64,000 bases of DNA, taken from Panthera uncia (taxonomy: Eukaryota > Chordata > Mammalia > Carnivora > Felidae). The translations under genes and the position numbers were made by a program. The notes below the pieces were generated by a model that searched no databases, was not told the DNA's origin, and saw nothing but the letters and a program-made list of their open reading frames with translations. The stretch lies in assembly GCF_023721935.1 (NCBI RefSeq), contig NC_064810.1:59127532-59191531 (forward strand), in the 5' to 3' direction. Positions 56,012-64,000 of this stretch are shown here, in pieces (the first letter of the stretch is position 1; each line of letters begins with the position of its first letter).

Positions 56012-58133
56012 CTGGGAAAAATTAAAAAGTAAAACTGCTGAGGAAGGTGGTGACCTAGGAGGTCCTGGACTTCCCTCTTCCCTTGGATGCACTCAGTGTA
56101 TAGCCACAGATGGAGCATTTCCCTCTAAAAGAAGTCGAGAAACTAGCTGAGCGACTTCCTTATCAGGTGAATGAGAGAATACCCACATCAAAGTGGGTAG
56201 GAAAGGCTGAAACACATTCTTGACTGAACCCCATCCCTGGCACTGCACCATACAACAGGAAGGGAACTCCCAACTCCGAACTTCTCTCTGAGGAATGAAG
56301 GGTTTGGACTGCACATCTAGTATTTCAACTTTTAAAACAACCAACCCAAAGGAAGGGCCCCTAAAACAACTGGCTCTGAAAGCCAGTGGAGCCTGTGTCC
56401 ATGAGATACACAAAACCAAGAAATGGTTCTTAATGGATGTGTGAGCACTCCCTACGGCCATCCCTGTGGGGCTCAGCCCTGAGAGAGCAGGCAAAAACGC
56501 CCATCTCCCAGTATTTCCCTGAAAGAGTTTGATGGCATACTTTATAAGCTAATTCCTGAGGGTCCAGTTTCTAATTTAGCACACATTTAGGGGTTGGCTA
56601 TAGTCTTCCCCAGAGACTGAAGTTGTCTGATGGGGCCTTCCCCTGTCCTCTCCCTCTAACTCACTCCAGTGATAAAACAAGACCACCAGCATCTCTCTGG
56701 AAGGAGTGTGTATACAATCTGGTTACCCAACATTTATGACAACCACCTGAGGGATGGGACCCTGGTTTGCCCGGCTCTGAAAGCCAATGGAGCTTATATT
56801 CACAGGTCCTATAGGACTGTAACAAAGAAGCAGTTTTTAAATGGGTTTAGAAGCATCCCTCTCCCCCTGTGGCTACACACCTGGGCTCAGTGCAGAGGGA
56901 GCAGGCAAAGACACATCTCATAGTTTCTCTCAAAGGGGCTTAGTTACCTACATTTCCAGCTGCTGCCTGAGGGTACAGTTTTTAATCAGCTTGCATCCAG
57001 GTGCTGACTGAGATTCTCCCCTTTGGAACACTGACAGGTCTTGGTACAGGCTCAACTACTGGGAACTAAGAACAAAGGCAGCAGACTGAATGATCACAGA
57101 GGTCTGAGAGACAACCAAGAACCTGGGCCAAGCTGACAAGGTTCATCTCCTACATAAGACCACTCTGTTAAGACTAGGAGAGGTGGCTGCTTTATCTAAT
57201 GTGCAGAGACCAAGAGCGTCAAGAAAAATAGAGAAACGGGAATATCTTTCAAACAAAGGAACAAGATGAATCTCCAGAAAGCAATCTTAATGAAATAAGT
57301 GACTTGCCTAATAGACAGTTCAAAACAGTGGTTGTACAGATGCTTACTGAGGTCAGGAGAGCAATGCATGAGGAAAGACAGAATTTCTCCAAGAGATACA
57401 AAATATATTTAAAGAACAACCCCAAACATAAATCATACAGCTGAAGAATACAATAACTGAACTGAAACAATTCAATAGAGGGGTTCAATAGTAGACTACA
57501 TCAGGCAGAAGAAAGGATCAGCCAACATAAAGACAGAGCAAAGAATCGCTTAAGGCACTAATGGTACACCATCACAGGTACAAATATTTCCATTATACGG
57601 GTTCGAGAAGAAAGGAGCAGAAAGCTTATTGAAAGAAATACTGGCTGAAAACTTCCCTCACCTGGGGAGATAAACAGACATACACATCCAGGAAGCCCAA
57701 AGAATACCAAACAAAATGAATCTAAAGGGACACACACACCAAAACACATAATTAAACTGTCAGAAGTTAAAAGACAAGGAGAGAATCTTAAAAGCATCAA
57801 GAGAAGAACAACTTGTTACATATAAGAGCACTCCCATAAGACAATCAGCCAGTTTTTCAGCCAGAAATCTAGCAGGCCAGAGATAGTGGGATGATATATT
57901 CAAAGCGTGAAAGAAAAAAACTGCCCAACAAGAATCCTCTACCTGGCAAAGGTGTCCTTCAGAATTGGAAGGAGAGATAAAAGAGTTTTACAAACAAAAG
58001 CTGAAAGAGTTCATTACCAATAGCCCAGCCTTACAAGAAGTGTTAAAGGGACTTCTTCAAGTTGAAGTGAAGGACACTAATTAGTAACATGAAAACATAT
58101 TAAATTATAAAACAATAAAATTTACTGGTAAAG

Positions 58134-58177
<44 letters not shown>

Positions 58178-58178
58178 T
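58134..58178. repeat. (TG)n microsatellite
   Basis: A pure TG run of about 20 units inside the L1 inter-ORF region, immediately after 'ggtaaagggg'. Confidence 0.95.
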
Positions 58179-58610
58179 TTAATCCAGAATACTCTAATAT
58201 TGTAATGGTGGTGGGTAAATCACTTATAACTCCAGTATAAAGGTCAGAAGACAAAAGTATTAAAAATAACTATAGTGATAATTTGTTAATGGATACTCAC
58301 TATTAAGAATTGTAAATTGTGACATCAACATAAACTGGGAGCGAGAGTATAAAAATGTAGAAGTTTGTATACAAACTTAATCAGCTTAAAACAGACGATT
58401 ATAACTATAAGATGTTTTACGTCAGCCTTATAACCAAAAAGCATAAACCTATAGTAAGTACACAAAAAAAGGTAGAGAAAGGAATCAAAGCATTCCACTA
58501 TAGGATCATTAAATTACAAAAGAAGAAAGCAAGAGAGGAAAAAAGGAATAAAGGAACTACAAAACTACAATAAACAATATGGCAAGAGTAAGTCCACACC
58601 TATCATTTAC

Positions 58611-58798
58611 TTTATTTATTTTTTTAAGTTTATTTATTTTGAGAGCGCATGAGCAGGGGAGGGGCAGAGAGAGAATCCCAAGCAGTCTCCACACTGTCAG
58701 TGCAGAGCCTGATGTGGGGCTTCAACTCACGAACTGTGAGATCATGACCTGAGCTGAAGTTGGATGCTTAAGTGACTGAGCCACCCACCCGGGTGCCC
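58611..58798 (-). mobile_element. Feline tRNA SINE, minus (head-to-head pair, left member)
   Basis: The tail is 'tttttttaagtttatttatt', with a short GA-rich body, and the head is duplicated slightly ('gagccacccacccgggtgcc'). Confidence 0.9.
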
Positions 58799-58830
58799 CT
58801 TATCAATTACCTTAAATGAACACAGACTGC

Positions 58831-59010
58831 AGTGCCTGGGTGGCTCAGTTAAGCATCTGACTCTTAATTTCAGTTCAGGTCATGATCTCAGGGTTATGAG
58901 ACTGAGCCCTGTGTCAGGCTCTATGCTGAGCGTAGAGCCTGCTTAAGATTCTTTCTCTCTTTCTCGCTGCCCCTCCCCCACTTGCACTCTCTCTAAAACA
59001 AACAAACAAA
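58831..59010 (+). mobile_element. tRNA SINE, plus (head-to-head pair, right member)
   Basis: The head is 'agtgcctgggtggctcagtt', with an older-type body ('tctatgctgagcgtagagcc') and the tail 'aaaacaaacaaacaaaaacc'. It is separated from the preceding SINE by about 30 bp. Confidence 0.9.
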
Positions 59011-60749
59011 AACCTAAATGCACACAGACTAAATTGTCCAATTAAAAGCCATACAGTGGCTGAATGGATTAAAAAAACCCAGGACCCAACCATCTGCTGC
59101 CTGGGAGAGGCTCATTTCAGCTTTAAGGACACATAGAAACTAACAGTAAAGGGATGGAAAAAAGATATTCCATGCAAATGCAAACGAAAGAGAGCAGGGT
59201 AGTTATATCTACATCAGACATTAAGCCAAAATCTATAATAAAAGATAAAAAAGGTCATTATATCATGACAAAAGGGTCACTTCATTAGGAAGAATTATAC
59301 CTCAGCAAAGCTGCAAAAAATAAGTAAAAATGCCATGACCCAAACACTAATGAATTTCAACAAATAACTAATTAATTTAATTTCAACATATAACTACTAA
59401 ACAGTGTGCTAATCATGGTAACAGAACACTGGAGCATCATGGGAAACAATTCTGCCAAGAGGGTGGGGACAAGTTGGTCATAAGTACTACACGAATGAAT
59501 GCTGTACATATTCTTAGATATATTCAGTATTGTTCACAGATGATTTGCATGTCACTAAGTTCCCCCAAAGTAAAACATCTAGTTAGAAGAGCAATCAATA
59601 TTTTCCCCTCATTATTATGGGAAATGTAGCAATACAGTCCCTTCGTTTGGATTATGGGGTAGAGATTTATATGTAAATAATACCCTATTTAAATTTAAAG
59701 ATACTCTATACTCCATTTAATGCCTACAATAATATTCTTACACTGGGATTTTTAAAAACGTGATGAACAAATAAGTCCAAAAAAGAGTTTAAAATATTTG
59801 ATGATCATTAGGCAGCCCTCCCTTCTCTGAGGAGGAGAAAGCTTAACCATCCGTGGTGATGCACTGAGAAAAGACACCTCCGTTCTCTTCAAAGAAGAAC
59901 TGCACCCCGAGAGGCTGACTGAGGAAGATGACGGAAGCTTAATGGTTTACTGTAAAGGTATTAGGATTTCTTGTATTTCTCTTTTTAATAAAAATGAGCT
60001 ATAATAAAAGTGAGAGAAAAAACTACCTTAAAAAGGTGAGTGGTAGCAACTGATACCCGTTACGAGAGTCACAAGAACAAAAGCAAAGACTTTACAGTAG
60101 TTGTCATCTATGTAGTGTAAATATAAAAATATTGAATTTAAGCTTCTTTTTCTACCCGCCCCCCCAATTTCACTTGAGGAAAAGTGTGCTGAATTAGCTG
60201 ATTCTGACAAGCTGCTTCATTGCTGAGTCTTATGCAAGAAAAAAAAAAATGAGAGAAGCAAGTGGAACATTTCTAATATGGAAGGGAGATTTGTCCTGAT
60301 CTTCCATTCCAAACTACCGGTTTCAGTACAAATTCCTTAAGATGAAATGTCCACATTCTCTAAATCACTAACATAAAATTATCTTTATAATCTTTATTCC
60401 AGACACTTGAGATATTGAACTGAATGGTCAGAAATAAAAATCATTTATAAGAATTTTCTTAATGAGTAACAAGGAGCAGCTGAGGGTTATGTGGGGAGGA
60501 AAACAGAAAAGTAGCCATTTTCACATCCACTGAAATGTCCCTGCAGCATTGAGATGGCAGTTGCAACTTACAGACAGTAATTCAACACAGACAATAAGCC
60601 TTTGGAGAAATCCTCAGTCTCACCAACCCTGTTCACACACACACCTAAGTTATGGTGTAAATATTTTCCTAGAATTACAACTCTATGGCTGATGTTGTAG
60701 GTTCAAAAGAAAACCCATTTTTGGATGGAGCAGGGAAAATGAGTCTTTA

Positions 60750-61135
60750 TTACTTTTTCTTTTCAAATTTTTGTTTAAATTCTAATTAGTTAACATACAG
60801 TGCAATATTGGCTTCAGGAGTAGAATTCAGTGATTCATCACTTACATACGACTCCCAGTGGTCATCAATAACAAGTGGCCTCCTAATACCCATCACCCAT
60901 GTAGCCCATCCCCTACCCACCTCCCTCCACCAACCCTCAGTTTGTTCTCTATTCTTAAGAGTCTCTTATGGTTTGTTTCTCCTTTTTTTCCTCCTCCCAT
61001 ATGTTCATCTATTTTGTTTCTTAAATTCCACAAGAGTGAAATCATACAGTATTTGTCTTTCTTTGACTTACTTCGCTTAGCATAATACACCCTAGTTCCT
61101 TCCACATCGTTGCAAATTAAAATAGCCTTCTTTGA
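60750..61135 (-). mobile_element. Carnivoran LINE-1 3' UTR, antisense
   Basis: 'attagttaacatacagtgca', 'gcttcaggagtagaattcag', 'taagagtctcttatggtttg' and 'tccttccacatcgttgcaaa' form the reverse complement of a carnivoran L1 3' end, continuing into the ORF2 terminus. Copies of this type are common in felid genomes. Confidence 0.85.
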
Positions 61136-61949
61136 AGTTTACTTTTCGATGAAAAAAATAGAAAAACATTTAATAGAAAGCTGCTTGAGCCAAAATTCGG
61201 TTTCCACAGCAAATTATTTAAATATATATTTTACCTCTTGATTAAGGATTCCTCAAGAGTTCACTGTATTTCATTAATATTACCATATTTTCCATTTCCT
61301 GTACATAAAACAAAGGATTACATGAAATGATGGTGTCTGCTTTGAGATGGCACTTATATTGGGGTTTCATATAGCATAGTTCACTCAGGCTAAGAAGGGA
61401 TAAAAAATTAGGGCATCTTTCTGATTTAAATTATTCAACAAGTGATGTGCAAAAAATAAGACTAATCTGAACGTGTATATGTGCATGTGTATATTTCTCT
61501 ACCACTACTACTTTGAAAGACCAGGAATTACAGCAAGAATTAAGAAGACTACAGGGCAGTCAACACCATTCCCAAACTCTCTGCCTTCTGTCCACTATAA
61601 GCCACCCTTTCATTGTGTTCTGGCACATATTCTGGAACATTTATATACTCCTATAATTTATACCCTTTGCTCTCTGGTATCATGAATTTCTCCCTCACTA
61701 CTGGATCATTCCCATTGCTATGCAACTATGTACATGTAACTCCCATCTTTAGAAAATAAAATAAGGCAGAAAAAACAATCACCAGCCATGACAGAATCTT
61801 CTTTGATCCCATGTGACCCCGATTATACTCATAGTCATGAATGAGCTCCATCTTGCCAAATCAAAGAGTCTGTCCTCCTTTTAATTGAACTCAGCACTAT
61901 TTAGTACAGTTAACTACCATCAACCCCTTTCCAGAAATGGTTTTTCTCT

Positions 61950-62500
61950 CAGCTTTTTTGACAAAAATTTCTTCTGGTTCTCTTTCTACCTCATTAGCTT
62001 CTCATCCTCAGTAATTATTTATACACTCTAGGACTTGGTCTTGGACCCTTATATTTCTTCTCCATCCAATCTCCCAAGCTGATTTCATCCATTCCCAGAG
62101 CATTAATAACATTGACATGTTTTTGACTTTCACGTTCCTTACTACAATCTTCATATCCAGGCTTATATATTCAGCTATTTGATACATTCAGTTGGATGTG
62201 TAATAGGTATCTCACATTTAACATGCCCCTACTGGACCTTGCAGAAGCCTCCTTAGCATCTTACAGCTCAAATATCACCTCCTCAGAGAAGCCTTTCCAT
62301 CTTGCTTCCCTCATTCCCCCATTTTACCTCTCCCTCCCTACTTCTTTGTTACCTTGTTTACTTCCTATTCTCCCCAGGTAGCATATAATCTTTGCAAGGG
62401 CAGAAGTGTTGTCTATCTTCTCCATTGCTCTATTCTAATACCTAGAATGATGCCTAGCACATAGTAGAGGCTCTATAGATACTTGTTTAGTGAACAAATA
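61950..62500 (+). mobile_element. L2-like LINE remnant
   Basis: 'aaatatcacctcctcagaga', 'agcctttccatcttgcttcc' and 'atgcctagcacatagtagag' follow the L2 3'-end pattern in plus orientation. Ancient. Confidence 0.65.
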
Positions 62501-62659
62501 TGCTTGTTACACAATTATGGAAGACTTAAAAACTTCATCAACTGTCTATTAATCAAAAACATATTTATATATCCATAAAAGTTACTGCCTGATAAATATT
62601 ACTAGAAAGTAAGCTTTTCAGAAAAATGGACAATGGGATGTTAAAGTTTAGATTTTTTT

Positions 62660-62907
62660 CTTTTTTATAATTTTTTAAAAATGTGTATTTTTGAGAGAGA
62701 GAGAGAGAGAGAGAGAGAGTGAGTGAGAGTGTATGCATGAGCGGGGAAGGGGCAGAGAGGGAGACAGGGAGACACAGAATCCAAAGCAGTCTCCAGGCTC
62801 TGAGCTGTCAGCACAGAGCCCAGTGTGGGGCTAGAACTCATGAGCTGTGAGATCATGTCCTGAGCTGAAGTTGGATGCTTAACTGACTGAGCCACTCAGG
62901 CACCCCT
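62660..62907 (-). mobile_element. Feline tRNA SINE, minus, with (GA)n/(GT)n
   Basis: The tail 'aaaatgtgtatttttgagag' leads into an expanded GA run, the body, and the head 'gagccactcaggcacccc' ending at 62907. Confidence 0.92.
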
Positions 62908-64000
62908 AGATTTTTATTTTCAAAAGGTCACTGAATGAGACCCACAAGTGGCCATCATACTGCTACATCTGACAAGCTACCCTGTCAGGGACACAGAAAC
63001 ACTAAGCCACCATCACTTGGATCATCAATGAATGACCATGCTGTCCCAGGTCATACTTCCTGCCATAGCTACAGTGGCCTCCTCTGAAGAATGCAGAATT
63101 TCTAGCACCAGCTAAAATGTAGGTAACAAGGTCGGCCCTTTCAGAAAGGGCAGTCATGTCTTAACCCTGAACCATTTCTTTCTGAATATACAGGACAAAT
63201 TTGTCATAGGCTTATCCCTAAGGAATTGTTTTAGTTCCTTTATCCTGAAACATGTCAAAGGACTTATCTTGTATTTCTTATCCAAAGACATACATGAGAC
63301 TGCCCCAGAAACCTTCTCTACCATATCAACAGTAGGGTTGCTCATCTATGTAATTAGAAAATATGGTACCTCATACTGTAAACAGATAATAAGAAAAAAA
63401 AAAATCCCAACTAGAAGAAGAGAAGCAGGCTCCCATCAAATACATCCAGGATGTGACTGATTCAGAGAAGTCATAGCAGGCACTAGTTCAGAAATGTCAT
63501 TATCTTTTTGTCCAGAGGAATAATGCTGCCATGGCCTTGGTGGTTGCTTACTAGGAATGGCTGTATCAAGTACACGAGGAGGTAAAGAATTGCCTGTGCA
63601 GAATATGATGCATCAGAAGGAAAAAGACCTCATGATAAACTGGGTAGAGAAATACACTGTGGAGAGCATGACTGCCCAGAAGCAAAGGAGACAAATGTCA
63701 AATGTATTTTAGATCTGAAGCTGCTTGCAAAGAAAGCTCAAACACAGTTTGAACATGCATCTATCTTTATTGAAACAGCTATAGTAGATTTACTAAATGG
63801 AAACTAGTCTATATGACACATCTCTTGGTCTACCATTTTGGACTAATGTTATATTTTATCTGCAGGTCATAGTGATAGGGAGGTTCCCACCTTTTTGCAG
63901 GCTTTTGCTCTAGGAACTCCGCCAGGCTGTCACAGAGAGAATCGAGGGAATCCAGATAAAGTTCCTACCATGGTTCTGGCTCGGGGAGAGTAACAGCAGT

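Larger units (their letters stand above)
56100..59400 (+). mobile_element. Old LINE-1, 5' UTR to start of ORF2, 3' half missing
   Basis: 56100-57100 looks like an L1 5' UTR with two ~400-bp units. 57100-58080 holds ORF1 remnants ('agtgggatgatatattcaaa', 'aaaaaaactgcccaacaaga', 'acaagaagtgttaaagggac'). A long inter-ORF region follows, and 59030-59400 is the start of ORF2 ('gctgaatggattaaaaaaac'). The match then ends with no reverse transcriptase or 3' end. A TG microsatellite and two SINEs interrupt it. All frames are broken. Confidence 0.75.
34770..64000 (-). other. CCDC191: CCDC191 gene, C-terminal part (four coding exons)
   Basis: CCDC191 (KIAA1407) is a poorly characterised coiled-coil protein. 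Minus-strand exons are 56011-55868, 50943-50791, 50271-50126 and 35941-35797 (stop), joined in phase (0, 0, 2) with GT-AG sites. They give about 195 residues, starting KELEKQKRIKRNQQLESAAK, very rich in Lys, Arg, Glu and Gln. Tryptophans occur at about residues 36, 66, 97, 124 and 158 of this segment, each in an [L/F]-x-x-[K/R]-x-[L/F]-x-x-W context, a pattern like the centrin-binding repeats of SFI1. The preceding Lys/Glu-rich exon was not found, so it and the N-terminus lie beyond the window. The assignment uses my memory of the human protein and the known gene order. Confidence 0.9.
56012..64000 (-). other. CCDC191: CCDC191 intron (to window edge)
   Basis: It contains an L1 5' region (56100-59400) with SINEs, a short unexplained GC-richer block (59813-59956), an antisense L1 3' end (60750-61135), L2-like DNA (61950-62500), a minus SINE (62660-62907) and unassigned DNA to the edge. 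The expected preceding Lys/Glu-rich CCDC191 exon was not found. Confidence 0.7.

Noticed and set aside
3130..62907. tRNA-like box A/B sequences at SINE heads ('GTGGCTCAGTCGGTTAAG' type)
   Set aside because: They belong to tRNA-derived SINEs. None forms an intact tRNA cloverleaf with an acceptor stem, so no tRNA gene is called.
1..64000. Search for a novel multi-gene system, CRISPR-like spaced repeats or integrated viral genome
   Set aside because: Direct repeats here are explained by SINEs, L1s, microsatellites and one local duplication. No regular repeat-spacer pattern and no intact viral gene set was seen.

Overview
The window is nuclear DNA of a carnivoran mammal, most likely a cat-family (felid) species. 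The main evidence is about thirty copies of a tRNA-derived SINE whose head reads like 'GGCGCCTGGGTGGCTCAGT' and whose body carries the feline CAN-SINE signature (tRNA-Lys type), together with carnivoran LINE-1 3' ends. Coding density is low, genes are split by canonical GT-AG introns, and there is one CpG-island promoter. No bacterial-style operon, CRISPR array, phage or other microbial system is present.

Three genes are recognisable, in the order GRAMD1C (+), ZDHHC23 (+), CCDC191 (-). This matches the gene order I know from human 3q13.31. Roughly 1-21.2 kb is the 3' half of GRAMD1C: eight coding exons encoding the end of the VASt sterol-binding domain, a polybasic stretch, the C-terminal membrane anchor and the terminal helix, then a 3' UTR with a poly(A) signal at 21164. 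About 0.3 kb further on starts a CpG island (about 21.45-22.64 kb), the probable promoter and 5' UTR exon of ZDHHC23. ZDHHC23 is complete: four coding exons encode 432 residues with six hydrophobic segments, a full DHHC cysteine-rich domain and a C-terminal EDIV PDZ ligand. Its long 3' UTR probably ends near 33.9 kb. From about 34.77 kb to the right edge lies the C-terminal part of CCDC191 on the minus strand. Four coding exons are visible, encoding about 195 residues with tryptophan-centred repeats resembling SFI1 repeats, and the 5' part of the gene lies beyond the window.

Everything else is intronic or intergenic and is dominated by mobile elements: SINEs of several ages (some with perfect target-site duplications, some nested), LINE-1 fragments, a decayed Tigger DNA transposon (36.36-39.12 kb), MIR and L2-like remnants, a MaLR-type LTR and microsatellites. 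The most distinctive structures are a 5'-inverted ('twin-primed') LINE-1 at 40.39-45.95 kb; a recent, about 98% identical, 275-bp direct duplication shared by ZDHHC23 intron 3 and the ZDHHC23 3' UTR; and a LINE-1 5' region with two diverged ~400-bp tandem units. The three genes have unrelated functions (sterol transport, protein palmitoylation, and a probable coiled-coil/centrin-type protein). They share only the neighbourhood, and I see no novel multi-gene system. Exon calls and names rest on my recollection of the human proteins and on reading-frame and splice-phase consistency, not on an alignment.
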